Positions 53,802 to 63,989 of a DNA stretch of 64,000 bases are shown here, in pieces (positions within the stretch are counted from its first letter, which is position 1; each line of letters starts with the position of its first letter). The position numbers were made by a program, and so were the translations under genes. Source of the stretch: Pseudomonas flavescens (GTDB taxonomy: Bacteria > Pseudomonadota > Gammaproteobacteria > Pseudomonadales > Pseudomonadaceae); NCBI RefSeq assembly GCF_013408425.1, contig NZ_JACBYV010000001.1, positions 5,518,001 to 5,582,000 of the forward strand, written 5' to 3'. Under the pieces are notes generated by a model. The model worked only from the letters and a program-made list of their open reading frames with translations, was not told the origin of the DNA and ran no database searches.

Positions 53802-54899
53802 GTGCGTGCGGATGTGATCGTTGTTGGCGGCGGGGTCATCGGGTTGTTGTCGGCCTATCAGCTGGCTGCGGCAGGCAAGCGGGTGACGCTGCTCGACCGA
53901 GGGCCCTTGGGTGGCGAGGCATCCTGGGCGGGTGGCGGAATCGTTTCGCCGCTGTATCCCTGGCGTTACAGCCAGGCGGTGACGGCGCTGGCCCACTGGT
54001 CTCAGGATTTCTACCCCGGGCTTGGTCAGCGGTTGCTGGCCCAGACGGGTCTGGATCCCGAGGTGCATGTCACCGGGCTGTACTGGCTGGATCTGGAAGA
54101 TCAGGCCGAGGCGCTGGCCTGGGCGCAGCGTGAAGGGCGACCCTTGCATGAAGTTTCCGTCGACTCCGCTTACGCCGCCGTTGCGCCATTGGGCGAGGGG
54201 TTTCAACGCGCCATTTACATGTCGGGCGTGGCCAATGTCCGCAATCCGCGCCTGGTGAAAGCGCTGCGTATGGCACTGCAGGCAATGCCTGCCGTCACGC
54301 TGATCGAAAACAGTCCGGTTGAAGGTTTCGTGCGCGATGTCGATCGGGTTGTCGGCGTGCGTACCGCCGACGGAGAGTCGTTGGGCGAGCAGGTGGTAGT
54401 GGCGGCGGGGGCCTGGAGCGGCGAAGTGCTGCGTAGTCTCGGGCTGGCATTACCGGTAGAGCCGGTGAAGGGGCAGATGATCCTGTTCAAATGCGCCGAA
54501 GATTTTCTGCTGAGCATGGTGCTGGCCCGTGGGCGCTACGCGATTCCTCGCCGTGACGGTCATATCCTGGTGGGCAGTACGCTTGAGCACGCCGGCTTCG
54601 ACAAGACCCCCACCGTCGATGCCCTGAGCAGCTTGCGCGCGTCGGCCGAAGCCTTGCTGCCGGCGCTGAAGGATGCCCAAGTGGTTGGGCACTGGGCTGG
54701 GTTGCGGCCCGGTTCGCCCGAGGGCATTCCGTTCATTGGCGAGGTGCCCGGCCACGAGGGCCTGTGGTTGAACTGCGGGCATTACCGCAATGGCCTGGTG
54801 CTGGCACCAGCGTCCTGCCAGTTGCTGGTGGACCTGATGCTGGGGCGGGAGCCGATCATCGATCCTGCTCCTTATGCACCATCGGGGCGGTTGGCGTAG
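53802..54899 (+). CDS. thiO: glycine oxidase ThiO-like FAD oxidoreductase
   Basis: A 365-residue DAO-family flavoprotein. The dinucleotide-binding motif is VIVVGGGVIGLLSAYQLA (residues 5-22), followed by GGEASWAGGGIVSPLYPWRY, a glycine-oxidase hallmark, and GHYRNGLVLAPASCQLL near the C-terminus, where His-Tyr-Arg binds substrate. It makes the imine of glycine for thiamine thiazole synthesis. The start is GTG at 53802, since the open frame aligns from MRADVIVVG. It is divergent from fimT and convergent with pilR. Confidence 0.9.
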   Translation: MRADVIVVGGGVIGLLSAYQLAAAGKRVTLLDRGPLGGEASWAGGGIVSPLYPWRYSQAVTALAHWSQDFYPGLGQRLLAQTGLDPEVHVTGLYWLDLEDQAEALAWAQREGRPLHEVSVDSAYAAVAPLGEGFQRAIYMSGVANVRNPRLVKALRMALQAMPAVTLIENSPVEGFVRDVDRVVGVRTADGESLGEQVVVAAGAWSGEVLRSLGLALPVEPVKGQMILFKCAEDFLLSMVLARGRYAIPRRDGHILVGSTLEHAGFDKTPTVDALSSLRASAEALLPALKDAQVVGHWAGLRPGSPEGIPFIGEVPGHEGLWLNCGHYRNGLVLAPASCQLLVDLMLGREPIIDPAPYAPSGRLA

Positions 54900-54935
54900 C
54901 GCCGTCAGGCACGATCGTCCTGAGTAGCGCTGCGG

Positions 54936-56273
54936 TCAGTCGATCCCGAGCTTCTTCAGTCGATAGCGCATCGAGCGGAAACTCAGGCCCAGGCGCTGGG
55001 CTGCGGCGGTGCGGTTCCAGCGGGTTTCTTCGAGGGCCTGCATGATCAGTTTGCGCTCGACGTCTTCCAGGTAGTCCTCGATGTTGTCGATCTGTGCCAG
55101 GCTGGCATCGCCGTTCTCGCCGGCAGATGAGGCGTCGGCCAGGCGCAGGTCGTTGGCACAGATCACATCGCCTTCACACAGCGTGTAGGCGCGCTCCAGC
55201 ATGTTTTCCAGTTCGCGCACGTTACCCGGGAAGCGGTAGCTCTTCAGCTTGTCCAGGGCCGGGCCATCGAGCTTCACGGGTGGCAGGCCGATGCCCTCGT
55301 TGAGGCGCTTGAGCATGACGTCGGCGAGCAGTGGGATGTCTTCGCGGCGTTCACGCAGTGGCGGTACGCGCAGTTCGATGACGTTGAGGCGGTAGTACAG
55401 GTCTTGGCGAAAGCGTCCGGCAGCCACTTCGGCGGCGAGATCCTTGTGGGTGGCGCAGAGGATGCGAGTATCCACCACCACCTCCTGCTGGCCGCCGACA
55501 CTGCGAACGGCCTTCTCCTGGATCGCCCGCAGCAGCTTGACCTGCATGGCGAGCGGTAGATCGGCCACTTCGTCGAGGAACAGGCTGCCGCCGTTGGCCG
55601 CCTGAAACAGGCCCTGCTTGTCTTCGATGGCGCCGGTGAAGCTGCCTTTCTTGTGGCCAAAGAACTCGCTTTCCATCAGCTCCGATGGAATGGCGCCACA
55701 GTTGACCGGCACGAAGGCGCGCTCCCGGCGCGGCCCCTGTTCGTGGATCAGGCGCGCTACCAGCTCCTTGCCACTGCCAGACTCGCCGCTGATGTAGACC
55801 GGCGCCTGGCTGCGCGCCAGTTTCTGGATCTGTGCACGCAGCGCGCGCATCGGTGGCGACTCACCGAGCAGACGGCTGGCGCCTGGTGCCCCTTCATCGT
55901 CCGTGCCCCCCAGGCGCAGAGCGGTGGCGACCAGTTCACGCAGGCGGCCGAGGTCGACCGGCTTGGTGAGGAAGTCGAAGGCACCTGCCTTGAGCGCGTT
56001 GATCGCGGTATCCACGCTGCCGAACGCAGTGATCATGGCCACCGGGGTCTGCGGATAGCGCTGCTGGATGTGCTGCACGATATCCAGGCCGGTGCCGTCG
56101 GGCAGGCGCATGTCGGTGAGGCACAGATCGAATGGCTCCTTGGCCAGCCAGTCACGCGCTTCCTTGACGTTGCGCGCGCTGCGCGTGTCGAGCTTCATGC
56201 GTCCGAGGGTGATCTCCAGCAGCTCGCGGATATCGGGTTCGTCGTCGACGATCAGGGCTCTCTGGCGATTCAT
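54936..56273 (-). CDS. pilR: sigma-54-dependent response regulator PilR
   Basis: A 445-residue NtrC-type regulator. The receiver has the phospho-Asp in CLTDMRLPDGTG (~residue 54). The AAA+ domain has Walker A GESGSGKE (~167), the sigma-54 contact loop GSFTGA (a variant of GAFTGA), Walker B LFLDEVADL and the R-finger region. A Fis-type helix-turn-helix ends the protein (NRTAAAQRLGLSFRSMRYRLKKLGI). It activates the major pilin gene with sigma-54 and follows pilS by three bases. Confidence 0.95.
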   Translation of the reverse strand: MNRQRALIVDDEPDIRELLEITLGRMKLDTRSARNVKEARDWLAKEPFDLCLTDMRLPDGTGLDIVQHIQQRYPQTPVAMITAFGSVDTAINALKAGAFDFLTKPVDLGRLRELVATALRLGGTDDEGAPGASRLLGESPPMRALRAQIQKLARSQAPVYISGESGSGKELVARLIHEQGPRRERAFVPVNCGAIPSELMESEFFGHKKGSFTGAIEDKQGLFQAANGGSLFLDEVADLPLAMQVKLLRAIQEKAVRSVGGQQEVVVDTRILCATHKDLAAEVAAGRFRQDLYYRLNVIELRVPPLRERREDIPLLADVMLKRLNEGIGLPPVKLDGPALDKLKSYRFPGNVRELENMLERAYTLCEGDVICANDLRLADASSAGENGDASLAQIDNIEDYLEDVERKLIMQALEETRWNRTAAAQRLGLSFRSMRYRLKKLGID

Positions 56274-56276
56274 CGT

Positions 56277-57869
56277 TCAGCTCATTTTGCGCGGATGAGC
56301 GAAGGTGATACGGAAGCATGCGCCGCCGCCTTCGCGTGGTTTGTAGTGAAGATGAGCCTGGTTGCTTTCGCAAAGCTCGCGGGAAATATACAGGCCCAGG
56401 CCGGTGCCTTTGTTTTCCGTGGTGTAGAAAGGCTCGAAGATGTGATGCAGTTGGTCCGCAGGAACGCCGGGGCCGTCATCGAGCACCTCGAGTACCGGCA
56501 GATCGCTGCGCGGGTCGCGGAACAGTTTCAGCCACACCTGGCCCTGCGGATTGAGCTGAGCGCTGTAGCGCAAGCCGTTCTGCACGAGGTTGGTGATCAC
56601 CTGGGTCAGCTGGTTGGGGTCCATGCGCGTCTGAATGCTGCTGCCTTCGATGGCCAGGTGCAGAATTTTCGTGGTCGGGGCGGTGCTGCGAAATTCTGCG
56701 GCGAAACGGTGCAGCCAGTACTTGAGGTCGAGCAGCTGCGGCTCCGCCTGACGGCGTCGAGACAGCTGCAACACGTTTTCGATGATCAGGTTCATGCGGC
56801 GCGAGTGATCCTGAATGATCTGCGCCAGACGCTTGTCCGGCCCATGCAGGTCCTCGGACTCCTGAAGCAGTTGCGCCGCGTGGCTGATGGCGCCCAGCGG
56901 ATTGCGAATCTCGTGGGCGATGCCTGCGGTCAGTCGGCCGAGGGCGACCAGCTTGAGTTGCTGGGCCTGCTGGGCAATCTGCGAGATATCGTCGAGCAGG
57001 ATCAGCGTGTGGCGCTGGCCGCCGCGTTGCAGGGCGATGAAGCTGGGTTGCAGGGTCGGGCCATCGACACGTGCCTGCAAGCTGGTTGGGCGCAGGCTGG
57101 TATTTTCCTGCCAGTACTGCAGGCGCTTGACCAGCTCTGTGCAGTGCGGGTCGAGAATCTTGCCGGCCAGATGCTCTTGCCCCAGCAGGCTCAAGGCCCC
57201 CTGGTTGGCCAGCAGCACGCGATGCTGCTCGTCGACCACCAGAATGCCGGTACGCATGCGCTGCAGGATCAGGTTGTTCAGGGCTTCCAGATCCGCCACG
57301 TCGGCGGCACGCTGCTCGGCGAGGATTTCACTGGCCTGCAGGCGCCGCGTCACACCCTGTACGAACAGGGCGGCGGTGAAGCACAGCGCGCCCAGTGCCG
57401 CGGCCTGCACGTACTGACTGCTGGCTTGTGGATGGTTGAGGCTGAGGTAGAACGTCAGGTAGATCAGGCCGATCGCCGCGCTCGCAGCGATCAATACGCC
57501 CACTCGGCCACGCAGCAGGATATTGGCGATCGCCACTGCAACGATCAGCAGGTTGCCGATACCGCTGGGCGTACCACCACCGGCATAGAACAGTGCAGAC
57601 AGCAAAATGACGTCGACCAGCGCCACGCCGAACACTTGAATGAGGCTGCGCGGATTGTGAATGAGCACTGCGACGAAGATATTGAGGATCAGGTACAGCC
57701 AGCTGGCGCCGCGGAACATTGGCACGTGCGCCAGTTGGAGCAGCTCTGCATCCAGGTCGGCGGAGACCAGCAGGACCAGCAAGACGCCGATGAGCAGGCG
57801 GTACAGGTGGTACAGCCTGAAAATACGCCGGCCCTGGAGGCCGCTCAGTGCGAGGGCTTTATCGGGCAC
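56277..57869 (-). CDS. pilS: membrane sensor kinase PilS
   Basis: A 530-residue histidine kinase. Six membrane helices lie in residues ~20-190, then a PAS domain (~200-310), the HisKA motif GIAHEIRNPLGAI (His ~320) and the ATPase domain with N-box, GPGVPAD and GTGLGL motifs. GTG 57869 (VPDKALALSGLQGRRIF) gives the 530 residues I recall for PilS of P. aeruginosa, and it overlaps the end of the small zinc-ribbon gene. It senses pilin in the membrane and controls PilR. Confidence 0.93.
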   Translation of the reverse strand: MPDKALALSGLQGRRIFRLYHLYRLLIGVLLVLLVSADLDAELLQLAHVPMFRGASWLYLILNIFVAVLIHNPRSLIQVFGVALVDVILLSALFYAGGGTPSGIGNLLIVAVAIANILLRGRVGVLIAASAAIGLIYLTFYLSLNHPQASSQYVQAAALGALCFTAALFVQGVTRRLQASEILAEQRAADVADLEALNNLILQRMRTGILVVDEQHRVLLANQGALSLLGQEHLAGKILDPHCTELVKRLQYWQENTSLRPTSLQARVDGPTLQPSFIALQRGGQRHTLILLDDISQIAQQAQQLKLVALGRLTAGIAHEIRNPLGAISHAAQLLQESEDLHGPDKRLAQIIQDHSRRMNLIIENVLQLSRRRQAEPQLLDLKYWLHRFAAEFRSTAPTTKILHLAIEGSSIQTRMDPNQLTQVITNLVQNGLRYSAQLNPQGQVWLKLFRDPRSDLPVLEVLDDGPGVPADQLHHIFEPFYTTENKGTGLGLYISRELCESNQAHLHYKPREGGGACFRITFAHPRKMS

Positions 57870-58101
57870 CGGGCTTGCGGCCTTGTTCGAGATGCGCCTG
57901 GCTGCAGTACCAGCGCTCTGCCAGCTGTACGGCATGCTGCTGTGGCGTGTGCACGCCGCAGTGGGCGCAGCGCACCATCGGTGCCGGCGTGTCTGCCGGT
58001 GGCGGCGTCTGGCGTCGGCGAGCCGCACCGACGTAGCGGCGCCATACCCAGATGACGGCGAAGATGATGGCAATCCAGAACAGCAGGCGGAACAGGCCCA
58101 T
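57859..58101 (-). CDS. small membrane-anchored zinc-ribbon-like protein (PP0621 family)
   Basis: An 80-residue protein. One membrane helix (LFRLLFWIAIIFAVIWVW) is followed by a short basic linker, a Pro-rich stretch and a possible zinc site CAHCGVHTPQQHA...WYCSQAHLEQ with paired Cys-x2-Cys and Cys/His residues. Such genes commonly precede pilS in Pseudomonas; the role is unknown. Its end overlaps the pilS start by 11 bases, so it is likely coupled. Confidence 0.8.
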   Translation of the reverse strand: MGLFRLLFWIAIIFAVIWVWRRYVGAARRRQTPPPADTPAPMVRCAHCGVHTPQQHAVQLAERWYCSQAHLEQGRKPGAR

Positions 58102-58193
58102 GACGCTCTCTTCATATAGAGGAATGCGCCAGTTTAGCCAAGGAAGGGGTGTGCGGACAGTTGCCTGGTCAGCGTTTTTGCTCGACCGGAATG

Positions 58194-58223
58194 CGAAATG
58201 CCAGTCGATCGACTGGCATTTCG
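58194..58223. terminator. 30-base perfect palindrome after bamD
   Basis: CGAAATGCCAGTCGA (58194-58208) is followed immediately by its complement up to 58223. It is 17 bases past the bamD stop and can form a 13-bp stem around TCGA, but no T-run follows on minus. It may be a transcription stop between bamD and the pilS cluster or a protein-binding palindrome. Confidence 0.6.
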
Positions 58224-58239
58224 TGTGTTGCGGTGCTGA

Positions 58240-59241
58240 TCAGTCGAACAGACCGAACGTTGCGTAGCTGAACCAGGAGCGTTTGCTGCCTTGCGGCTCA
58301 TCGCTTTGCTCGGTCTGGTTTTCCGGCTTGAGTTCGGCCGGGATCTGATCCGAGGCTTCTTCGTACTGACGAATCACATCCTGGCTAGCCTGGGTCTGGC
58401 TAGGCGGAGGCGGTACATCGCTCTCGATCAGGCCCAGTGTGGCCTTGGCCAGCCAGGAGCGGCTGTCGGCTTCCTCTTCGCGGGGCACGAACTCGCCGTT
58501 GACCAGGCTCGGGTGATCCGGGTAGTTGAGTTTCAGAGTTTCCAGGCTGGTCGCGGCCAGGTCGTCCAGGGTCAGGCGCTGATACGCCTCGACCATCACG
58601 GCCAGGCCGTCGCCGACGGACGGCGTTTCCTGGAAGTTTTCCACCACGTAGCGGCCACGATTGGCTGCGGCGACGTAGGCCTGACGAGTCAGGTAGTAGT
58701 GGGCGACGTGAATTTCGTAGGACGCCAGCAGGTTGCGCAGGTAGATCATGCGCTGCTTGGCGTCCGGCGCGTAGCGGCTGTTCGGGTAGCGGCTGGTCAG
58801 CTGGGCGAACTCGTTGTACGAGTCGCGGGCAGCGCCCGGGTCACGCTTGGTCATGTCCAGCGGCAGGAAGCGCGCCAGCAGGCCACGGTCCTGGTCGAAC
58901 GAGGCCAGGCCCTTCAGGTAGTAGGCGTAGTCGACGTTCGGGTGCTGCGGATGCAGACGGATGAAACGCTCGGCGGAGGAGCGCGCGGCTTCCGGCTCGG
59001 CGTTCTTGTAGTTGGCGTAGATCAGCTCGAGCTGCGACTGCTCGGCGTAGCGGCCGAACGGGTAGCGCGACTCCAAAGCCTTGAGCTTGGTAACGGCGCT
59101 GGTATAGCTACCGTTGTCCAGATCTTGCTGAGCCTGCTGGTAGAGTTCTGCCTCGCTGAGGTTTTCATCCAGGACTTCCTTGGACGAACAGGCGGCGGTG
59201 AGTGCGAGGATGGCGATCAGCAGCAGGTGTTTCACTTGCAT
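58240..59241 (-). CDS. bamD: outer-membrane assembly lipoprotein BamD (ComL)
   Basis: A 333-residue lipoprotein with lipobox LTAAC at residues ~15-19. TPR repeats follow ([35 protein letters not shown]..., split by helices), including the invariant [17 protein letters not shown] region. BamD is an essential part of the Bam complex that inserts beta-barrel proteins. The C-terminal ~60 residues ([20 protein letters not shown]...) are low-complexity, an extension beyond E. coli BamD. It is divergent from rluD. Confidence 0.94.
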   Translation of the reverse strand: MQVKHLLLIAILALTAACSSKEVLDENLSEAELYQQAQQDLDNGSYTSAVTKLKALESRYPFGRYAEQSQLELIYANYKNAEPEAARSSAERFIRLHPQHPNVDYAYYLKGLASFDQDRGLLARFLPLDMTKRDPGAARDSYNEFAQLTSRYPNSRYAPDAKQRMIYLRNLLASYEIHVAHYYLTRQAYVAAANRGRYVVENFQETPSVGDGLAVMVEAYQRLTLDDLAATSLETLKLNYPDHPSLVNGEFVPREEEADSRSWLAKATLGLIESDVPPPPSQTQASQDVIRQYEEASDQIPAELKPENQTEQSDEPQGSKRSWFSYATFGLFD

Positions 59242-59388
59242 GGCGGCTTGCGTCCCTGGGACGGCGGCTGTCTTGGGCAGGGCCGTCCTGTTATGATGAG
59301 CGCCCCCGGTATCCCTGGGGCAAAGACGCCGTATTTAACCACAAGCGTGTAGCTGAAACCAAAGGCTATGCCCCCGCCGTTGCCGAGC

Positions 59389-60363
59389 ATGTCATCTATT
59401 AATAAGCAGGCCATTCAGTTATCCGCCGAGGTGCCCTACGATCTGGGCGGTCAACGCCTCGACCAAGTCGCCGCCCAGCTGTTCGCCGAGCACTCGCGCT
59501 CGCGCCTGTCCGGCTGGATCAAGGAGGGCAATCTGACCGTCGACGGTCAGGTGCTGCGCCCCCGTGACATCGTTCACGGCGGCTCCGTGCTGGCCCTCTC
59601 CGCCGAGCAGGAAGCCCAGGGTGAATGGATCGCCCAGGACATCGAGCTCAACATCGTCTACGAAGACGAGCAGATTCTGGTGATCGACAAGCCGGCTGGC
59701 CTGGTCGTGCATCCGGCTGCCGGGCACGCCGACGGCACCCTGCTCAATGCGCTGCTGCATCACGTGCCGGATATCGTCAACGTGCCGCGGGCGGGCATCG
59801 TCCATCGTCTCGACAAGGACACCACCGGTCTGATGGTGGTGGCCAAGACCATCGAGGCGCAGACCCGCCTGGTCGATCAGTTGCAGAAGCGTACGGTCAG
59901 CCGTATCTATGAATGCATCGTGATCGGCGTGATCACCGCCGGCGGCAAGATCAACGCTCCCATCGGGCGTAGCTCCTCGCAGCGCCAGCGCATGGCCGTG
60001 ACCGACGGCGGCAAGCCCGCGGTCAGTCATTACCGCGTACTCGAGCGTTTCCGTTCGCATACCCACAGCCGGGTCAAACTGGAAACCGGGCGCACGCACC
60101 AGATTCGCGTGCACATGAGCCACATCGGCTATCCGCTGGTGGGTGACCCGGTGTATGCCGGGCGCTTCCGTATTCCCCCGGCCGCCAGCCAGACCATGGT
60201 GCAGAGCCTCAAGGAGTTTCCGCGTCAGGCCCTGCATGCTCGGTTCCTCGAGCTGGATCATCCGATCACCGGTGAGCGGATGAAATGGCAGTCACCGCTG
60301 CCCGATGACTTCGTCTGGTTGCTGACGCTGCTGCGTCAGGACCGCGAGGCTTTCATCGGATGA
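59389..60363 (+). CDS. rluD: 23S rRNA pseudouridine(1911/1915/1917) synthase
   Basis: A 324-residue RluA-family synthase. An S4 domain (QRLDQVAAQLFAEHSRSRLSGWIKEGNL) covers ~15-75 and the catalytic site is GIVHRLDKDTTGLMVVAK, with the catalytic Asp in HRLD (~residue 143). The C-terminal LETGRTHQIRVHMSHIGYPLVGD is the family signature. It modifies helix 69 of 23S rRNA. ATG 59389 is chosen; ATG 59368 with AAAGG is an alternative seven codons longer. The stop overlaps pgeF as ATGA. Confidence 0.95.
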   Translation: MSSINKQAIQLSAEVPYDLGGQRLDQVAAQLFAEHSRSRLSGWIKEGNLTVDGQVLRPRDIVHGGSVLALSAEQEAQGEWIAQDIELNIVYEDEQILVIDKPAGLVVHPAAGHADGTLLNALLHHVPDIVNVPRAGIVHRLDKDTTGLMVVAKTIEAQTRLVDQLQKRTVSRIYECIVIGVITAGGKINAPIGRSSSQRQRMAVTDGGKPAVSHYRVLERFRSHTHSRVKLETGRTHQIRVHMSHIGYPLVGDPVYAGRFRIPPAASQTMVQSLKEFPRQALHARFLELDHPITGERMKWQSPLPDDFVWLLTLLRQDREAFIG

Positions 60364-61100
60364 GTGGCAAGGCCCATGACTGGTTGACGCCCAATTGGCC
60401 CGCGCCAGGTTGGGTGCGGGCCTGCGTGACCACCCGCGCTGGCGGTGTGAGCACGGCACCTTACGACAGCTTCAACCTCGCCGAGCATGTCGAGGATGAC
60501 CCGGTAGCCGTGGCCAAGAATCGTCAGCGTCTGCTGAGTCAGCTGGGTTGCCGTCCGGCCTGGCTGCAGCAGGTGCATGGCATTGCCGTCGCCCAGGCTG
60601 ACCCGGAAACGGTCGCGCAAGCCGATGCCAGTTGGACATCGACGCCGGGCGTTGCCTGTACGGTGATGACCGCCGATTGCTTGCCCGCGCTGTTCTGTGA
60701 CCGCGCTGGCACCCGCGTCGCCGCCGCCCATGCGGGTTGGCGTGGCTTGGCGAACGGTGTGCTGGAGGCCACTCTGGATGCGCTGGCCATCGAGCCTGAC
60801 GACACCCTGGTATGGCTCGGCCCGGCCATCGGTCCCCAGGCTTTCGAGGTCGGGCCCGAGGTACGTGAGGCATTCGTCAGTGTGCATGCCCAGGCCGCCA
60901 GCGCCTTCGTGCCCAGCGCCAATGCTGGCCGCTTCATGGCGGACATCTATCAGTTGGCGCGTATCCGTCTCGCTGCCCGGGGTATCAACGCCGTGTATGG
61001 CGGCGGGTTCTGCACCGTCAATGACCCGCGCTTCTACTCCTACCGCAGTGCCGCGCAGACCGGCCGCTTCGCTTCGCTGATCTGGTTGGCGGATCGCTGA
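60360..61100 (+). CDS. pgeF: peptidoglycan editing factor PgeF (laccase-domain protein YfiH)
   Basis: A 246-residue protein of the multicopper-polyphenol-oxidase/YfiH family. Metal and active-site residues appear in QQVHGIAV (His), VMTADCLPALF (Cys) and AAAHAGWRGLANGV (His). PgeF removes wrongly incorporated amino acids from peptidoglycan precursors; relatives act on purine nucleosides. The start overlaps the rluD stop, giving an rluD-pgeF pair. Confidence 0.93.
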   Translation: MSGKAHDWLTPNWPAPGWVRACVTTRAGGVSTAPYDSFNLAEHVEDDPVAVAKNRQRLLSQLGCRPAWLQQVHGIAVAQADPETVAQADASWTSTPGVACTVMTADCLPALFCDRAGTRVAAAHAGWRGLANGVLEATLDALAIEPDDTLVWLGPAIGPQAFEVGPEVREAFVSVHAQAASAFVPSANAGRFMADIYQLARIRLAARGINAVYGGGFCTVNDPRFYSYRSAAQTGRFASLIWLADR

Positions 61101-61149
61101 GCGCAATTTCGGCAGCGTTATGCCGCAATAATGGCGTTATCAGACTCAA

Positions 61150-61225
61150 TCGCCGCGAGGTCGCGGCTCCCACGGATCGGTGTTAGCTCACGATTGCGTG
61201 GGAGCGTCGCCCTCGGCGCGATGCG
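61150..61225. repeat. inverted pair of REP elements
   Basis: A Pseudomonas REP-like unit, GTGGGAGC-headed, lies at 61198-61225 (GTGGGAGCGTCGCCCTCGGC...) and an inverted copy at 61150-61173 (TCGCGGCTCCCAC), with 24 bases between. The pair can fold into a cruciform. It fills much of the 324-base gap between pgeF and clpB. Confidence 0.75.
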
Positions 61226-61321
61226 TTGGCGTTAACGTCCGCCAACCTTCGCTCCAGGGCCAAAATGCTACGACGTTTGCGTTGCCGGTCACTGCACTGA
61301 CACCTATCAAAACCGTCTCCG

Positions 61322-61350
61322 CTTGAAACCCGCGCAATCGGCCTCATCTA
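61322..61350 (+). promoter_or_regulatory. heat-shock (sigma-32) promoter of clpB
   Basis: CTTGAA (61322-61327), 14 bases, CCTCATCTA (61342-61350) matches the RpoH consensus CTTGAAA-N~14-CCCCATNT with one mismatch. It lies 75 bases before the clpB ATG. Confidence 0.88.
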
Positions 61351-61424
61351 TGCTCCATCTCGGCAGGTTCTTCATTTAGGCGCATCCATCGCGCCGGCCT
61401 GCCTCCAAGAGGAAGGATGACGCC

Positions 61425-63989
61425 ATGCGAATCGACCGTTTGACCAGCAAGTTGCAACTTGCCCTTTCCGACGCCCAGTCCCTGGCCGTCGGCCACGACC
61501 ATTCCGCCATCGAGCCGCTGCATCTGATGCTGGCGCTGCTCGACCAGCAGGGCGGCTCCATTCGCCCGCTGCTGATGCAGGTGGGCTTCGACGTGAATGG
61601 CCTGCGCCAGGCCCTGAGCAAAGAGCTCGATCACCTCGGCAAGATCCAGAACCCGACTGGCGATGTGAGCCTGTCCCAGGATCTGGCGCGTCTGCTCAAC
61701 CAGGCCGATCGCCTGTCGCAGCAGAAGGGTGACCAGTTCATCTCCAGCGAACTGGTGCTGCTTGCCGCCATGGACGAGAACACCAAGCTGGGCAAGCTTC
61801 TGCTCGGCCAGGGCGTGAGCCGCAAGGCTCTGGAAAACGCCGTGAACAACCTGCGCGGCGGCGATGCGGTGAATGACCCCAACATCGAGGAATCCCGTCA
61901 GGCGCTGGACAAGTACACCGTCGACCTCACCAAGCGTGCCGAAGAGGGCAAGCTCGATCCGGTGATCGGCCGTGACGATGAAATCCGCCGGACCATCCAG
62001 GTGCTGCAGCGCCGCACCAAGAACAATCCGGTGCTGATCGGCGAGCCTGGCGTGGGCAAGACCGCCATTGCCGAAGGGCTGGCCCAGCGGATCGTCAATG
62101 GTGAAGTGCCGGACGGCCTCAAGGACAAACGCCTGCTGTCATTGGATATGGGCTCGCTGATCGCCGGTGCCAAGTTCCGCGGCGAGTTCGAGGAGCGCCT
62201 CAAGGCCGTACTCAACGAACTGTCCAAGCAGGAGGGCCGCGTCATTCTGTTCATCGACGAACTGCATACCATGGTCGGAGCCGGCAAGGCCGAGGGCGCC
62301 ATGGACGCCGGCAACATGCTCAAGCCGTCCCTGGCTCGTGGTGAACTGCACTGCGTGGGCGCCACCACCCTGAACGAGTATCGCCAGTTCATCGAGAAGG
62401 ATGCCGCGCTGGAGCGTCGCTTCCAGAAGGTGCTGGTCGACGAACCGAGCGAAGAAGACACCATTGCCATCCTGCGTGGCCTCAAGGAGCGTTACGAGGT
62501 GCACCACAAGGTGGCCATCACCGACGGTGCGATCATCGCCGCGGCCAAGCTCAGCCATCGCTACATCACCGATCGCCAGTTGCCGGACAAGGCCATCGAC
62601 CTGATCGACGAAGCCGCCAGCCGCATCCGCATGGAAATCGACTCCAAGCCGGAGGTGCTCGATCGACTGGATCGTCGTCTGATCCAGCTCAAGGTGGAAG
62701 CCCAGGCGCTCAAGAAGGAAGAAGACGAGGCGGCCAAGAAACGCTTCGTCAAACTGCAGGAAGACATCGCCAAGCTCGAGAAGGAGTACTCCGATCTCGA
62801 TGAAATCTGGAAATCGGAAAAGGCCGAAGTTCAGGGCTCGGCGCAGATCCAGCAGAAGATCGAACAGTCGCGTACCGAACTCGAAGCGGCTCGCCGCAAG
62901 GGCGACCTGAACCGCATGGCCGAATTGCAGTACGGGATCATCCCCGACCTGGAGCGCAGCCTGCAGATGGTCGATCAGCACGGCAAGACCGAAAACCAGT
63001 TGCTGCGCAGCAAGGTCACCGAGGAAGAGATTGCCGAGGTCGTCTCCAAGTGGACCGGCATTCCGGTGTCGAAGATGCTCGAGGGTGAGCGCGACAAGCT
63101 GCTGAAGATGGAAGGGCTGCTGCACCAGCGGGTCATCGGTCAGGACGAAGCCGTGGTGGCCGTCGCCAATGCCGTGCGTCGTTCCCGGGCAGGCCTGTCG
63201 GACCCTAACCGGCCCAGCGGCTCGTTCCTGTTCCTTGGCCCGACCGGTGTCGGCAAGACCGAACTGTGCAAGGCGCTGGCCGAGTTCCTCTTCGATACGG
63301 AAGACGCTCTGGTGCGCATCGACATGTCCGAGTTCATGGAGAAGCATTCCGTCGCTCGTCTGATCGGCGCCCCACCGGGCTATGTCGGTTACGAGGAGGG
63401 CGGCTACCTGACCGAGGCAGTACGCCGTAAACCCTACTCGGTGGTGCTGCTCGACGAGGTCGAGAAGGCTCACCCGGACGTCTTCAACGTGCTGCTGCAA
63501 GTGCTCGAGGATGGTCGCCTGACCGATAGCCATGGCCGTACCGTGGACTTCAAGAACACCGTGATCGTGATGACCTCCAACCTGGGATCTGCGCAGATTC
63601 AGGAGCTGGTCGGTGATCGCGAGGCGCAGCGCGCGGCGGTCATGGACGCGGTGGGCAATCACTTCCGCCCGGAGTTCGTCAACCGTATCGACGAGGTGGT
63701 GGTGTTCGAACCGCTTGCCCGCGAGCAGATCGCCGGCATTGCCCGTATCCAGCTGTCGCGCCTGCTGCAGCGCCTGGCCGAGCGCGAGCTCAGCCTGGAA
63801 TTGTCCGACGAGGCGATGGACAAGCTGATTGCCGTGGGTTACGACCCGGTGTACGGCGCACGGCCATTGAAGCGGGCGATCCAGCGCTGGATCGAGAACC
63901 CGCTGGCGCAGATGATCCTGGCTGGCAAGTTCAACCCCGGCAGCACGGTCATCGGCAAGGTGGACGGCGAGGAAATCGTTTTCGCCTGA
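61425..63989 (+). CDS. clpB: ATP-dependent disaggregase ClpB
   Basis: A complete 854-residue Hsp100 protein. The N-domain covers ~1-145, AAA1 has Walker A GEPGVGKT (~206-213) and Walker B LFIDELHT. The middle coiled-coil domain (~410-525, with [21 protein letters not shown]) distinguishes ClpB from ClpA/C. AAA2 has GPTGVGKT (~605-612) and [16 protein letters not shown]. The protein works with DnaK to dissolve aggregates. The coding sequence ends 11 bases before the window edge. AGGAAGG supports the ATG. Confidence 0.97.
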   Translation: MRIDRLTSKLQLALSDAQSLAVGHDHSAIEPLHLMLALLDQQGGSIRPLLMQVGFDVNGLRQALSKELDHLGKIQNPTGDVSLSQDLARLLNQADRLSQQKGDQFISSELVLLAAMDENTKLGKLLLGQGVSRKALENAVNNLRGGDAVNDPNIEESRQALDKYTVDLTKRAEEGKLDPVIGRDDEIRRTIQVLQRRTKNNPVLIGEPGVGKTAIAEGLAQRIVNGEVPDGLKDKRLLSLDMGSLIAGAKFRGEFEERLKAVLNELSKQEGRVILFIDELHTMVGAGKAEGAMDAGNMLKPSLARGELHCVGATTLNEYRQFIEKDAALERRFQKVLVDEPSEEDTIAILRGLKERYEVHHKVAITDGAIIAAAKLSHRYITDRQLPDKAIDLIDEAASRIRMEIDSKPEVLDRLDRRLIQLKVEAQALKKEEDEAAKKRFVKLQEDIAKLEKEYSDLDEIWKSEKAEVQGSAQIQQKIEQSRTELEAARRKGDLNRMAELQYGIIPDLERSLQMVDQHGKTENQLLRSKVTEEEIAEVVSKWTGIPVSKMLEGERDKLLKMEGLLHQRVIGQDEAVVAVANAVRRSRAGLSDPNRPSGSFLFLGPTGVGKTELCKALAEFLFDTEDALVRIDMSEFMEKHSVARLIGAPPGYVGYEEGGYLTEAVRRKPYSVVLLDEVEKAHPDVFNVLLQVLEDGRLTDSHGRTVDFKNTVIVMTSNLGSAQIQELVGDREAQRAAVMDAVGNHFRPEFVNRIDEVVVFEPLAREQIAGIARIQLSRLLQRLAERELSLELSDEAMDKLIAVGYDPVYGARPLKRAIQRWIENPLAQMILAGKFNPGSTVIGKVDGEEIVFA

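Noticed and set aside
55653..58055. 800-codon open frame on the plus strand
   Set aside because: Antisense to pilR and pilS; no signal, domain or ribosome site supports it.
62139..63662. 507-codon open frame on the minus strand
   Set aside because: Antisense to clpB, a known tendency of GC-rich coding DNA.
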